Source: Lactococcus nasutitermitis (GTDB lineage: Bacteria; Bacillota; Bacilli; Lactobacillales; Streptococcaceae). Taken from it: a stretch of DNA of 64,000 bases. The DNA is taken from NCBI RefSeq assembly GCF_018403765.1, contig NZ_BOVQ01000003.1, positions 248,001 to 312,000 of the forward strand, read 5' to 3'. Positions within the stretch are counted from its first letter, which is position 1. Each line of letters begins with the position of its first letter. Of the stretch, positions 54,607-64,000 are shown one piece after another. The notes under the pieces were generated by a model. That model made no database searches and was not told the origin of the DNA. It was given only the letters and a program-made list of their open reading frames with translations. Position numbers and translations under genes: made by a program.

Positions 54607-57408
54607 CTATTCTTCAAAACCAGCTGTCAAAACTTCTGGAAATTCAGCAGTGATAATTTCTGCACAATGCGCGCAGAGATGTTTCAAATGTTCATTTTCA
54701 TTTGTACCAACGGTCACATCTGTCCGACGGCAACGGTCACATACTTCTCCTTCGGCGTGTTCCACAAGAATTGCCATGTCGTCAAACTTGGTGGCATTCT
54801 CAGGAGCAGCTTTTGACGAAACTGTCAAATCTGATACAATCAAAAGTTGCGCAACATTTTCATCCAAAACAGACAAAAGTGTTTTGACAACTTCGTCAGG
54901 ATAAACCGTCACGTGCGCTTCCAGTGATTTCCCAATCAACTTGGCTTCTCGCGCTTCTTCAAGAGATTTTAGCACCTTATCACGGAAATCAAAGAACGCT
55001 TCCCAATCACTCAAAAGTTCATCTGAATCAGAGAAATCCTGAACTTCTGGCATTTCTGCCAAATACGCATAAGCTTCTTCTTCATTTTCCAGATAAGTCC
55101 AGATTTCCTCTGTCGTATGTGGCAAGATAGGTACAAGAAGTTTCGTCAAGCCAACCAACATCTCATACATCACGGTTTGCATACTGCGACGTTCTTGTGA
55201 ATTTGCCGCTTCGATATAAACAACATCTTTGGCAAAATCCAGATAAAAGGCAGACAAATCATTCGTCAGGAAATTCACAACCTGTTTGTAAACATTCATG
55301 AAACTGTACTTATCATAAGCAGTGCGGACTGATTTGACCAGTTCATTGAATTTCACCAGCATATATTTGTCAACGCCACGCAAATTTTCATAAATAATCG
55401 CATCCGTAGATTTATCAAAATCAGCAGTATTGGCAATCAAGAAACGCATGGTATTGCGGATTTTGCGATAAGCTTCTGATGTTTGCTGGAGAATATCCAT
55501 TGACACACGAACGTCATTTTCATAATCCACAGAAGCGACCCAAAGTCGGAGAATATCCGCACCAAATTTCTTCGTCACATCACTTGGCAAGATTGTATTT
55601 CCCAGTGATTTCGACATTTTCATGCCTTTACCGTCCAAAACGAATCCTTGTGAAAGCACAGATTTGTAGGGTGCTTTGCCATTAACCGCAACAGAAGTTG
55701 TAATCGAACTATTGAACCAACCACGATATTGGTCAGAACCTTCCAGATAGAGGTCCGCAGGATAGCTGAGTTCATCGCGTGTATTAAGCACACCATTCCA
55801 TGAAGAACCTGAGTCAAACCAAACATCCATGATGTCCTGCTCTTTAGTAAATTCGCCATTTGGTGAACTAGGATGCGTGAAGCCTTCTGGCAACAGCTCT
55901 TTTGCCTCATGTGTGAACCAATAACCAGAACCATTTTCTGCAAAAAGCTGCGCCACGTGTTCTGTCGTTTCAGGTGTGATGATTGGTGTGCCATCTTCAC
56001 CGTAGAAGATTGGTAATGGCACGCCCCAAGCACGTTGACGTGAGATGACCCAGTCACCGCGGTCACGCACCATATTGTAGAGACGCGTTTTCCCCCAAGG
56101 AATGACCCAGCCCACTTTTTCAACTTCGTCCAAGATATTTTGACGGAAGTCATCAATCGACGCAAACCATTGTGGTGTCGCACGGAAAATAACCGGTTTT
56201 TTTGTTCGCCAGTCATGCGGATAGCTGTGTGTGAAATGTTCAACATGAAGCAATCTACCTGTCGCACGCAATTTTTCAAGGACATCTTCTTCGACATCAT
56301 CATAAAACTTACCTTCAAAACCAGGCGCTTCTTCCGTGAAATAACCTTGTCCATTGATATCTTCAATCACTGGCAATTTGTATTTCCGGCTGTATTGATA
56401 GTCATCTTCACCATGGTTAGGAGAGGTGTGAACCAATCCTGTTCCAGAATCCAGTGACACATAATCCGCATTCATCACGAGCGATTCACGGTCATAAAAT
56501 GGATGTGTCGCTTTCAAATTATCAAGCTCAGAACCTTTAACTGTCTGCAAAATTTCTGGATTTTCCCAGCCGACTTTTTCTGTGACAGATGCCAACAAAT
56601 CTTTGGCAATCAAGAATTTACGTGCTTTACCGTCAAGGGTTGCCGCAACGACAATATAATCATAATCTGGATGTACAAAGATACCACGATTACTTGGGAA
56701 AGTCCACGCAGTTGTCGTCCAGATAACAAACTCAGTATCATCAGGAATCACACCTTTGGTATCGCGCGCTTTAAAGGCAACAAAAAGTGAAGGAGATTTC
56801 ACATCATGATATTCGATTTCTGCTTCCGCAAGCGAACTCTCTGAACTCCAAGACCAGTAGATAGGTTTTGCACCACGATAAATATAGCCTTTTTCAGCCA
56901 TTTTTCCAAACACACGGATTTCTTGCGCCTCAAATTCTGGCAAAAGTGTGAGATATGGATGTTCCCAATCTCCCAACACACCGAGCGATTTGAAATCACG
57001 ACGTTGCATATCGACTTGTTGCAAGGCATATTCGCGACATTTTGCAAGATATTCAGCACGATCCATTTCCTTACGTTTGATACCTGCTTTCGCCAGTTGC
57101 TGCTCGATTGGCAAACCATGTGTATCCCAACCAGGAACATAAGGTGCGCGGAAACCTGTCATTGACTTATAACGCACGATAATATCTTTTGAAACTTTAT
57201 TCAATGAATGACCGATATGGATATTTCCATTTGCATACGGAGGACCATCATGTAACATGAATGATGGTTTTCCTTCATTGAGTTCCTGACGCAATTTATA
57301 AAGTTCTGCATCATCCCAGCCTTTTTGCCAATTTGGTTCTTTGTTTGGTAGACCTGCGCGCATTGGAAATGCTGTCTTACCAAGATTTAATGTATCTTTG
57401 ATTTTCAT
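54607..57408 (-). CDS. ileS: Isoleucyl-tRNA synthetase
   Basis: Class I synthetase of 933 residues. HIGH motif in [11 protein letters not shown] (near residue 64), KMSKS in [10 protein letters not shown], the CP1 editing domain between, and a C-terminal zinc site (CDRCRRTD...CAHC). The start at 57408 has AAGGAG. Expression is controlled by a T-box leader. One palindrome copy lies in the 3' coding part (54811-54830). Repeat elements lie on both sides of the gene. Confidence 0.98.
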   Translation of the reverse strand: MKIKDTLNLGKTAFPMRAGLPNKEPNWQKGWDDAELYKLRQELNEGKPSFMLHDGPPYANGNIHIGHSLNKVSKDIIVRYKSMTGFRAPYVPGWDTHGLPIEQQLAKAGIKRKEMDRAEYLAKCREYALQQVDMQRRDFKSLGVLGDWEHPYLTLLPEFEAQEIRVFGKMAEKGYIYRGAKPIYWSWSSESSLAEAEIEYHDVKSPSLFVAFKARDTKGVIPDDTEFVIWTTTAWTFPSNRGIFVHPDYDYIVVAATLDGKARKFLIAKDLLASVTEKVGWENPEILQTVKGSELDNLKATHPFYDRESLVMNADYVSLDSGTGLVHTSPNHGEDDYQYSRKYKLPVIEDINGQGYFTEEAPGFEGKFYDDVEEDVLEKLRATGRLLHVEHFTHSYPHDWRTKKPVIFRATPQWFASIDDFRQNILDEVEKVGWVIPWGKTRLYNMVRDRGDWVISRQRAWGVPLPIFYGEDGTPIITPETTEHVAQLFAENGSGYWFTHEAKELLPEGFTHPSSPNGEFTKEQDIMDVWFDSGSSWNGVLNTRDELSYPADLYLEGSDQYRGWFNSSITTSVAVNGKAPYKSVLSQGFVLDGKGMKMSKSLGNTILPSDVTKKFGADILRLWVASVDYENDVRVSMDILQQTSEAYRKIRNTMRFLIANTADFDKSTDAIIYENLRGVDKYMLVKFNELVKSVRTAYDKYSFMNVYKQVVNFLTNDLSAFYLDFAKDVVYIEAANSQERRSMQTVMYEMLVGLTKLLVPILPHTTEEIWTYLENEEEAYAYLAEMPEVQDFSDSDELLSDWEAFFDFRDKVLKSLEEAREAKLIGKSLEAHVTVYPDEVVKTLLSVLDENVAQLLIVSDLTVSSKAAPENATKFDDMAILVEHAEGEVCDRCRRTDVTVGTNENEHLKHLCAHCAEIITAEFPEVLTAGFEE
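54811..54830. repeat. TTTTGACAG palindrome inside ileS
   Basis: TTTTGACGA and CTGTCAAAT-like arms, read in frame as L-T-V-S-S-K. Confidence 0.5.
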
Positions 57409-57443
57409 TCTATTCTCCTTTTTTAAATTCTAACATTTCAAAC

Positions 57444-57497
57444 TTTTTGACAGAACTGTCCAAGTGGCTAAATGCTTTGGCACCACTCTGTCAAAAA
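57444..57497. repeat. 54-bp TTTTTGACAG repeat in ileS leader, inverted
   Basis: Begins TTTTTGACAGAACTGTCC and ends CACTCTGTCAAAAA; same subtype as 54480-54533 in the opposite direction. It lies between the T-box terminator and the ileS ribosome site. Confidence 0.85.
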
Positions 57498-57515
57498 TTT
57501 TTTTAGTATAAAATA

Positions 57516-57865
57516 CAAAAAAACGGCTTTCGCAAAGGACGAAAAACCGTGGTACCACCTTTATTTTCTCAAATTATTTTTGACATAGCAAAGCCGTTGT
57601 GAGATTGCTCGCTTGTCAGTTCCAGTTCGCCTGTGGCTTTTTTTAGCCACATGATGCGAACGGACAGCGGAGCGGAGATACGGATAGGCTAGTTTGTTTA
57701 CCTAGTTTTATCAAAAATAATTGAAACTCTTGTCACGTAACGTGTGACTATCGTTTGAACTTACTTTGTTCAGTTCAAAAATTTCTACAGCTGATATAGA
57801 AAAAAAGAGTGATTGCAGTCTCTCACCAACGCTGCTCGCTGTAAATATCATTTTTTTCCACTTGT
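57516..57865 (-). ncRNA. T-box leader of ileS, interrupted by a repeat
   Basis: The minus strand shows a Stem I start (TACAGCGAGCAGCG) closing with GCTGTA, GTTGGTGAGAGACTGC, a likely specifier ATC (Ile) at 57793-57795, Stem II/III helices (AGTCACACG/CGTGACA region), then after a 141-bp repeat the T-box sequence AAGGTGGTACCACGG (57547-57561) and a terminator with CGG...CCG arms and seven T (57516-57551). TGGT fits the ACCA end of tRNA-Ile. Uncharged tRNA-Ile should favour read-through. Confidence 0.82.
57577..57717. repeat. Long-form TTTTTGACA repeat, 141 bp, inside ileS T-box
   Basis: Begins TTTTTGACATAGCAAAGCCG and ends CTAGTTTTATCAAAAA. It contains a GTGGCT/AGCCAC hairpin and GGAGATACGGATAGGCTAG. 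It separates the 5' T-box domain from the antiterminator domain. Confidence 0.88.
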
Positions 57866-57877
57866 TCTGTACAAAAA

Positions 57878-58735
57878 TTATTCGTGATTTTCCAAACTAT
57901 TTAATTCATTTCCCAAATCAATCGTTGCTTGACTGTCCAATGAATTATCTCCTTCTGGATTTTCACTAGTTGTTTCTACTGAAACTTCTGCTTCAGATGA
58001 CTGTTCTTCATTTTCATGTTGCTCAGTTTCTGGAGTATTTTCAAAATTTTCTGCTTCTGGTTCAGCTTTTTTTTCTACATTTTCTAACATTTCATCAGGA
58101 ATTGTCTGAATTGCTTCTGTATCTCCCGAAACAGCTATTGGTGTATTCAAATGCACATCTAAGATTTCTTGCAATTTTTCTTCAGGATTTGTCCCCTCAG
58201 TGCTCTTTGCAGCAAACATCTCTTTCCAATCATCTGATTGCAAATTAGTCACTTGCGCTTCTGCCAAGGCAACTGCACGTTCGTGATAGCTCCGCATTCT
58301 ACGACGCAAATTATCACTTTCACGTATCAATTTACGCGCATCCTCAGAAGCTGTATGCAAGATTGAACCTGCTTCTTTCTTAGCATCATCAATGATAGAC
58401 TGACCACGACGTCTTGCATCTTCTGTAATATTATCTGCATCTTGCTGTGCTTGTTCCAGACGTTTCGTTGCTTCTTCTTGTGATTGACTGCTCAATTTAT
58501 CTGCTGCACCTTGTGCAACAACAAGTGATTTATTCAATGTATCTTTCATATCGTCAAAATATTTCACTTGCTCACGGAGCGATTTCAACTCAACTTTTTG
58601 ACTTTTGATAGTTTGTGAAAATTCATCGTAATCTCTCACAACGATATCCAAGAACTCATCAACTTCCTGTTTATTGAATCCGCGCATTTGTGGATTAAAC
58701 CGCTTGTTTTGAACATCTAAACTATTCAATGTCAT
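57878..58735 (-). CDS. divIVA: Cell-division protein DivIVA
   Basis: Curvature-sensing coiled-coil protein at septum and poles. The 285-residue protein begins with the membrane-binding N-domain (LDVQNKRFNPQMRGFNKQEVDEFLD), then long coiled coils to about residue 170 and an acidic, Glu-rich low-complexity tail. GAGGAG before the ATG. Last gene of the division cluster, upstream of ileS. Confidence 0.97.
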   Translation of the reverse strand: MTLNSLDVQNKRFNPQMRGFNKQEVDEFLDIVVRDYDEFSQTIKSQKVELKSLREQVKYFDDMKDTLNKSLVVAQGAADKLSSQSQEEATKRLEQAQQDADNITEDARRRGQSIIDDAKKEAGSILHTASEDARKLIRESDNLRRRMRSYHERAVALAEAQVTNLQSDDWKEMFAAKSTEGTNPEEKLQEILDVHLNTPIAVSGDTEAIQTIPDEMLENVEKKAEPEAENFENTPETEQHENEEQSSEAEVSVETTSENPEGDNSLDSQATIDLGNELNSLENHE

Positions 58736-58756
58736 ATTCTTCTCCTCGTAGCTATT

Positions 58757-59551
58757 CTACATTTTTCTATGATTTCTAATTATTTCAACTTCAACTCTCT
58801 GCTTACCTTTTTTGGTCATGCCAAGGATATCCAAAATTTTGATACGCCCAAAACCACGAACACTGATTAAATCATCTTTATTCACAGAGAAATCTTTTTT
58901 CTCTACTTCAAAATAATTAATTTTAACCTTCTTAAATTTTAACATATCTGTCGCAATATTGCGAGAAAGATTAAAACAAACTGAGATTATTTTATCAATT
59001 CTAAGAGATGAGAGTAAAACAACTTCTCGTGTCGCAGTGTTATCAACTTCCAAAAGATTAGAAAAATCTATCTCTCTAATCTGAACTGTCGCTTTAGCAA
59101 TCTTTTCGATAGTTTGAAATGTCTCAAGCAAATGATGACTCACAAAAAGCTGAACTTTTTCATCCGTGACAAAAATATCACCCAATTCCTGACGTTTTAC
59201 ACCAGCCTGACCAAGAAAAGTTCCCAGAACTTGCGAATGAGTCAAATGATAAAATTTCGCCGGATAACGAATTTCAAGCAGACTAATATCAAAATCTTGT
59301 TCATCCAGCTCATAAAAAGTTGGTGCTAAGATAAGTTTACTCAACTCAGTTGCCGCAAAATCCTGACTAGAAAAAATCTGTAGCTCTCGCTTATTTACTA
59401 GACTCTGGAGAATTTGGACTTCTCTAGGATTTAAAAAATAAGTAGTAATCACAGAAAAATTATTTTCAACCTGTTCTATCCAGTCCAAACAGCGCTCAAT
59501 AAAATATCGCTCATCTGCATGAAAATGTTGATAGAGTACTCCATTACTCAT
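58757..59551 (-). CDS. ylmH: YlmH, S4-domain RNA-binding protein
   Basis: A 264-residue protein with a C-terminal S4 RNA-binding domain (SSLRIDKIISVCFNLSRNIATDMLK, then DLISVRGFGRIKI). Relatives act in ribosome quality control and are part of the division cluster. The start ATG at 59551 overlaps the ylmG stop (ATGA). Confidence 0.93.
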   Translation of the reverse strand: MSNGVLYQHFHADERYFIERCLDWIEQVENNFSVITTYFLNPREVQILQSLVNKRELQIFSSQDFAATELSKLILAPTFYELDEQDFDISLLEIRYPAKFYHLTHSQVLGTFLGQAGVKRQELGDIFVTDEKVQLFVSHHLLETFQTIEKIAKATVQIREIDFSNLLEVDNTATREVVLLSSLRIDKIISVCFNLSRNIATDMLKFKKVKINYFEVEKKDFSVNKDDLISVRGFGRIKILDILGMTKKGKQRVEVEIIRNHRKM

Positions 59552-59829
59552 ATTCCAAATATCCAACCAATAACAATGCGGATAAATTGTTGAATTAACT
59601 GAAGTGAAATCATTGCAAACAAGACAGAAAAATCGAGCCCAGCAAATTTTGGCAATCTTTCAAATAAACTCACATAAGGATGACTGATTTTTACAATAAT
59701 CTGTCCAATCTTCGTCCCATAAAGTCCAGGAACCCAGCTCATCAGAGCATATGCCAATAGAACAAATGAATAAATATTCATCAGGTTAAAAAGCCAGCTG
59801 ATAATTCTAAAAAATAGTATTATTCCCAT
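59548..59829 (-). CDS. ylmG: YggT/YlmG membrane protein
   Basis: A 93-residue protein with two or three membrane helices, including the YALMSWVPG signature. It contributes to division or nucleoid placement in relatives. Its start overlaps the sepF stop by one base (TAATG). Confidence 0.92.
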   Translation of the reverse strand: MGIILFFRIISWLFNLMNIYSFVLLAYALMSWVPGLYGTKIGQIIVKISHPYVSLFERLPKFAGLDFSVLFAMISLQLIQQFIRIVIGWIFGI

Positions 59830-60413
59830 TAATATAAGTCGTAACTTTCAAAGTTTTGTCCAGCCAAAACGCTCATTTCTTTCGCTGCATCTACTGTGAT
59901 ATTAGCAGGTGTCATCAAGAAAATCTGTCCACCGACATTTTGAATATCGCCATCCAAAGTAAAGGCAACTCCTGTCATGAAATCAATACTACGGCGCGCT
60001 TGATTATCGCCCATAAATTTGAAATTCACAAGTACAGATTCACCATTCTTTATAATACGTGCAGCTTCCATGATGTCTGCATAAGCACGAGGTTCTTTGA
60101 TAGCAATGCTTGAAATAGCTGTATTCACAGTTGGCATAGGATTATTCACTTTTTCTGTTGTAGTTTTTGTATTTGGTACAAATGTCCGTTTAGGCATTGT
60201 TTGACGTACTTGTGTTTTTGGTGCTGTAGAAGTGTTCTGTGTCCGATTTGTGTTAGGCACAACCGAACTTTTTCTTTCTTCAGTAGCTGCTTTGGACGTA
60301 TTAGGTACTACTTTGGGTTTCATTTCTTGTGTTGGACGTTTAGGTTCATCAAAATCCTCATCATCCTCTACAAAATATTCTCTGATACCATTTACCCAAT
60401 CTTTAAAGGCCAT
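59829..60413 (-). CDS. sepF: SepF, FtsZ-bundling and membrane-anchoring protein
   Basis: A 194-residue protein: N-terminal amphipathic helix (FKDWVNGIREYF), Thr/Pro-rich linker to about residue 100, then the SepF core (RRSIDFMTGVAFTLDGDIQNVGGQIFLMTP). It tethers FtsZ to the membrane alongside FtsA. A strong GGAGG precedes the ATG, and a hairpin lies just upstream. Confidence 0.96.
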   Translation of the reverse strand: MAFKDWVNGIREYFVEDDEDFDEPKRPTQEMKPKVVPNTSKAATEERKSSVVPNTNRTQNTSTAPKTQVRQTMPKRTFVPNTKTTTEKVNNPMPTVNTAISSIAIKEPRAYADIMEAARIIKNGESVLVNFKFMGDNQARRSIDFMTGVAFTLDGDIQNVGGQIFLMTPANITVDAAKEMSVLAGQNFESYDLY

Positions 60414-60437
60414 TTTATCCTCCGATTTTAACGTGGT

Positions 60438-60460
60438 TTTCTCTCATATCAAGAGAGAAA
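60438..60460 (-). promoter_or_regulatory. Hairpin in sepF leader
   Basis: Perfect arms TTTCTCTC and GAGAGAAA around seven bases, about 25 bases before the sepF ATG, with no T tract. It may stabilise or process the cluster mRNA. Confidence 0.55.
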
Positions 60461-60543
60461 TATCTGTAAACTCTGCTGAAATATTTTAAAATTTTATTTC
60501 AAGATGTTCACTTTATCTAACTCTAAAATTTTTGAATCAAAAA

Positions 60544-61224
60544 TTACATTTCTCCTTGGAAAAACTCATGTCCAATACGAACAAATGTTGCTCCTTGCCG
60601 AATTGCACTTTGATAATCTCGACTCATTCCCATACTAAGTTCCGTACAAGGAATATTTGAACGATTTTCAGCTGCAATTTTGACCTGAAGATTTTTCATT
60701 TGTTCAAAAAGAACATCTGTCTCTTCTTCTGTCGCCTCGAAAGGTGCCATTGTCATCAATCCAACAATTTGAATATTTTCCAACTGCTCAATATCATCCA
60801 AAACATCAGAAAGTTCATTGACTGAAAAACCATGTTTACTTTCTTCACCTGAAATGTTCATTTCCATAAAACATTTAATCGTGTGTTCTGCACGTTTATT
60901 GATTTCCTGCGCTAGTTTTATAGAGTCAAGAGCATGAAAATAATCAACCAGATTTATCACATCTTTCACTTTACGTCGTTGGAGATTTCCAATCAAATGC
61001 CAAGTTAAATCCAAATCTTTTAAAGCTTCATATTTTTCAAGAAAAAGTTCCGTGCGATTTTCTGCAATATTGGAAATTCCGCAATTTAAAACTTCACGTG
61101 CTTTATCTGCTCCAACATATTTAGTCACAGCAATTACCATAACGCTTTGATTAGAATAAGAAGACGTAGCTTTTGCCACATCCACATTATTCAATATTTT
61201 ACTTACGTTTTCTTTAATTGTCAT
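60544..61224 (-). CDS. ylmE: YggS/PROSC-family PLP-homeostasis protein
   Basis: A 226-residue PLP-binding TIM-barrel protein. The PLP Lys lies in VIAVTKYVG near residue 35 and the phosphate loop in ELSMGMSRDYQSAI. It maintains free PLP and is a regular member of the division cluster. It starts three bases after ftsZ. Confidence 0.94.
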   Translation of the reverse strand: MTIKENVSKILNNVDVAKATSSYSNQSVMVIAVTKYVGADKAREVLNCGISNIAENRTELFLEKYEALKDLDLTWHLIGNLQRRKVKDVINLVDYFHALDSIKLAQEINKRAEHTIKCFMEMNISGEESKHGFSVNELSDVLDDIEQLENIQIVGLMTMAPFEATEEETDVLFEQMKNLQVKIAAENRSNIPCTELSMGMSRDYQSAIRQGATFVRIGHEFFQGEM

Positions 61225-61227
61225 TGC

Positions 61228-62508
61228 TTAACGTTTGCGAAAAAATGGTGGTGTATCAAGGTCTTCATCTGACGATGGAACACCTGTAAAGCTTGTTACT
61301 GGTGATGTCTCACGTGTGCTAGCATTTGAAGTTTGTCTTGGTGAAGTTTCACGACGAATATCCCAATCACCAAAAGCAGAAGGTGCTGCTGTTTGACCTT
61401 GATTTTGTGTTTGGTTTTGACTTGCATTGTTATTGTTCATGCTAGGACGATTCACTGGTGTATGTGTCAAGTTTGCATTGTTGACATTACGTGAAAAGTT
61501 CTGATGACGTGGTTCTTCAACATTATTTCGTCCAAGTGCTTCATTAGCTACATCTTTTGAAACGCCTGTTGCAACAACTGTGACACGGATTTCATCTTTC
61601 AAGTTCGGGTCAAGAGAAGTTCCGAGCAAGATATTTACATCCGTTCCTGCTGCTTGGATAACAATTTCTGAAGCATCTTGTGCTTCAATCAAACTCATAT
61701 CCATACCACCAGTGACATTCAAAAGTACATTTTCAGCACCTTCGATAGTTGTTTCAAGTAATGGACTGTAAATTGCTTTACGTGTTGCTTCCATCACGCG
61801 GTCTTCACCAGAAGCAACTCCAATTCCCATGAGTGCATCGCCTTTATTTTCCATGACTGTTTTCACGTCAGCAAAATCAAGGTTAATCATTCCAGGGTTG
61901 GTAATCAAATCAGTTACACCTTGAACGCCTTGACGAAGAACATTATCTGCTTCACGCAAAGCTTCTGTCAATGGTGTTTTCTTGTCAACAATTTCCAACA
62001 AGTTGTTATTTGAAATGATGAGCAAAGTATCTACGCTTGCGCGCAATTCTTCAATACCTTCTGTGGCAAAATAGCTACGTTTTGAGCCTTCAAATCCAAA
62101 TGGACGAGTCACAACAGCAACTGTTAAAGCTCCAAGGTCTTTTGCGATTTGAGCAATGACAGGTGCTGCACCTGTACCAGTTCCTCCACCCATGCCAGCA
62201 GTAATGAAAATCATATCTGAGCCTTCAAGCGCTTGTGAAACAGTTTCTGCTGATTCTTCAGCGGCACGTTGACCAACATCAGGTACTGAACCTGCCCCAA
62301 GTCCACGTGTGAGTTTTGGCCCAAGTTGAATGACTGTGTCTGCTTTTGAACTACGAAGTGCTTGTACATCTGTGTTTGCTGCGATGAACTCAACGCCAGA
62401 AACACCTTCTTCAATCATGCGGTTGATGGCATTACCTCCGCCACCGCCAACACCGATAACTTTAATGACAGCGCCAGTTGTTAAGTCTGTATCAAATGAA
62501 AATTCCAT
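61228..62508 (-). CDS. ftsZ: Cell-division GTPase FtsZ
   Basis: Tubulin-like protein forming the Z ring; 426 residues. The GTP signature [11 protein letters not shown] lies at about residues 107-117, a Gln/Asn-rich linker spans about 320-410, and the C-terminal docking peptide ends [16 protein letters not shown] site lies upstream. Confidence 0.99.
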   Translation of the reverse strand: MEFSFDTDLTTGAVIKVIGVGGGGGNAINRMIEEGVSGVEFIAANTDVQALRSSKADTVIQLGPKLTRGLGAGSVPDVGQRAAEESAETVSQALEGSDMIFITAGMGGGTGTGAAPVIAQIAKDLGALTVAVVTRPFGFEGSKRSYFATEGIEELRASVDTLLIISNNNLLEIVDKKTPLTEALREADNVLRQGVQGVTDLITNPGMINLDFADVKTVMENKGDALMGIGVASGEDRVMEATRKAIYSPLLETTIEGAENVLLNVTGGMDMSLIEAQDASEIVIQAAGTDVNILLGTSLDPNLKDEIRVTVVATGVSKDVANEALGRNNVEEPRHQNFSRNVNNANLTHTPVNRPSMNNNNASQNQTQNQGQTAAPSAFGDWDIRRETSPRQTSNASTRETSPVTSFTGVPSSDEDLDTPPFFRKR

Positions 62509-62538
62509 GTTATTCTTTCTCCAATTATTGTGATGTCT

Positions 62539-63915
62539 TTAGTCGAAAAGATTTCCGAAGATATTGCGAACTCTGCCTACAATTCCTTCTGTCTCTTCTT
62601 CTGGTTCTTGATTTGCAGCTGGAGTAACAGGCGCTTGATAATAAGCAGGCTCATTTACTTCAGTTGTTTGCTGAGAAGCAACTACTTCTGACTGTACGGC
62701 AGGAGTTGTATAAGTTGTTTGTTCTTGATAATCCGGTGCTACATAGCTGTAATCGCTAGAAACAGCATGCGATACAAGAACATCAATATCACTTCTATTC
62801 CCTATGTAATTTACAATGCTAATCACTTGAGCAAAAGCCGGATTTCTCAGTCCCATTTCACCTGGTACAAAGAGACGTGCATTAAGTTTAAGCACTCTTG
62901 TCGCCAAATCTACAACACCTGGCATCGCAGAAGTACCACCTAATAGCACAACACCTCCAGGGGCATCTAAGCTATGTCCATTATCCAATTCTTGATTGAT
63001 ACGTGTGAAGATTTGGGTAAGACGTGCTTCGATAATTTGTGAAAGGTAATATTCTGTGATTTGTTCAGGTTCAGTCTGACCAACGACATCAACGAGAAAA
63101 TACTCGTCTGCACTGGCACGCTCTGTACTTGCTTCACCGTAATTGACTTTCAAATCTTCTGCAGCTGAAAGTGATGTATTGAGAACAGTCGAAATATCCT
63201 TTGTCACATAATCTCCACCTTCTGGGCTTGTATGTGTCAAAACAAGAGTTTGATCTTTCACAAGACTCACTGTTGTTTGTCCTGCACCAAGGTCAATCAT
63301 TACTGTGCCAAACTCACGTTCACCTTCTGAGAGAACGTAATGAGACATAGCTACAGGAGCGATTACAATATTTTCAGTCGCTAATCCTGCACGTTCAACT
63401 ACTTTGCGGATATTGTGAATGAGAGTTCTTGGGCCAGTGTAAACCAAGCCACGCATTTCAAGACGCACTCCAAACATACCACGAGGGTCAGAAATTCCTG
63501 TAAATCCATCTACTGTAAACTCAGTTGCTTCAACAGTAATAATCTCACGTTCAGGTACGATACCACGCATCAAAGCGTTAGAAACAGCTTGAAGAACATC
63601 ATTGTCAGTAATTTCTTTTGTATCGCCAACGATAGGTACCATGCCTTGGCAAGGTTCCATCTCGAGTTGGTTCGCCGGAATACTAACATTGACTTGTTCA
63701 ATCGTAATACCGGCACGTTCTTCTGCTGCGTTTACAGCTTTGCGTAAAGCTGTCGCGACTTTCTCTATATCAACGATGATGCCGTTTTTTAGCCCATCAC
63801 TTTTGGCATTTCCAATGCCGATTATATTCATTTCACCAGAGACGTATTCGGCCACTAACACTTTTATCGTGTTTGTTCCAATATCAACGCCTGTATAAAG
63901 TCCACTTTTTGCCAT
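62539..63915 (-). CDS. ftsA: Cell-division actin-like ATPase FtsA
   Basis: Membrane anchor of FtsZ; 458 residues. Actin-fold segments: GVDIGTNTIKVLV (phosphate 1), IDLGAGQTTVSLV (phosphate 2) and GGTSAMPGV (adenosine), then a Gln/Thr-rich linker and the C-terminal amphipathic helix VRNIFGNLF. AAAGGAG before the ATG. First gene of the cluster visible here. Confidence 0.99.
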   Translation of the reverse strand: MAKSGLYTGVDIGTNTIKVLVAEYVSGEMNIIGIGNAKSDGLKNGIIVDIEKVATALRKAVNAAEERAGITIEQVNVSIPANQLEMEPCQGMVPIVGDTKEITDNDVLQAVSNALMRGIVPEREIITVEATEFTVDGFTGISDPRGMFGVRLEMRGLVYTGPRTLIHNIRKVVERAGLATENIVIAPVAMSHYVLSEGEREFGTVMIDLGAGQTTVSLVKDQTLVLTHTSPEGGDYVTKDISTVLNTSLSAAEDLKVNYGEASTERASADEYFLVDVVGQTEPEQITEYYLSQIIEARLTQIFTRINQELDNGHSLDAPGGVVLLGGTSAMPGVVDLATRVLKLNARLFVPGEMGLRNPAFAQVISIVNYIGNRSDIDVLVSHAVSSDYSYVAPDYQEQTTYTTPAVQSEVVASQQTTEVNEPAYYQAPVTPAANQEPEEETEGIVGRVRNIFGNLFD

Positions 63916-64000
63916 AAAAGCGACTCCTTTCTTCGCACATCACAATCATTTTTTATTTTACTATTTCAATTTTGAGTTTTACACTCAATACTTATTTTAA

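Overview
The window is 64 kb of a low-G+C Gram-positive chromosome from the family Streptococcaceae, most likely a Lactococcus. This rests on content and gene order: PepA, PepT, two TTG start codons, attenuators of lactococcal type (pyrG and a leader-peptide attenuator), and small families largely confined to streptococci and lactococci (DUF4651, DUF1803, DUF1831, DUF4044, SPJ_0845). The species cannot be fixed from sequence alone. No rRNA, tRNA, CRISPR, prophage or transposase gene is visible.

Layout. 0-7 kb: metal transport (mntH), nitroreductase, upp, the CIRCE-controlled groES-groEL operon, and ssbB with a possible competence box followed by ytpR, thioredoxin and DUF4651. 7-14.5 kb: pepA, pbp1B, tyrS, a coiled-coil protein and a Na+/H+ antiporter. 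14.5-25 kb: cstA with a cre-like site, an MFS pump with its MarR regulator, thiI, a YeiH transporter, a KimA-type potassium importer and lysS. 25.4-29.1 kb: an AT-rich accessory operon for a ribosomally made, radical-SAM-modified peptide. It holds an unannotated 35-residue precursor gene, a protein of unknown function, a SPASM maturase and an ABC exporter; the maturase carries two single-base frameshifts and the ATPase one. 29.3-33.5 kb: a Rex-box adhA, an amino-acid permease behind a histidine-codon leader-peptide attenuator, and a membrane-anchored cyclophilin. 33.7-47 kb: rluD-nadK-relQ, pyrG with a CTP attenuator, the truA-pdxK-ECF-YwlG operon, recQ, pepT, ppaC-DUF1803 and pflA. 47-54.5 kb: a CNNM protein, an AI-2E family exporter, GNAT, iscS-DUF1831, tuf and two tiny proteins. 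54.6-64 kb: the distal division cluster ftsA-ftsZ-ylmE-sepF-ylmG-ylmH-divIVA, then ileS under T-box control.

The most striking non-genic feature is a repeat family scattered through the window. Its core is a palindrome with arms TTTTTGACAG and CTGTCAAAAA around two bases. About two dozen copies lie mostly just after stop codons, where they look like intrinsic terminators; others lie inside reading frames. Expanded forms carry 54, about 73-76, 141 or 182 bp in total, one of them in frame inside iscS and one inside the ileS T-box leader. A second recurrent pattern is an extended -10 promoter (TGN then TATAAT or TAAAAT) placed 6-9 bases before an ATG that lacks a Shine-Dalgarno site, seen at six genes and predicting leaderless mRNAs.
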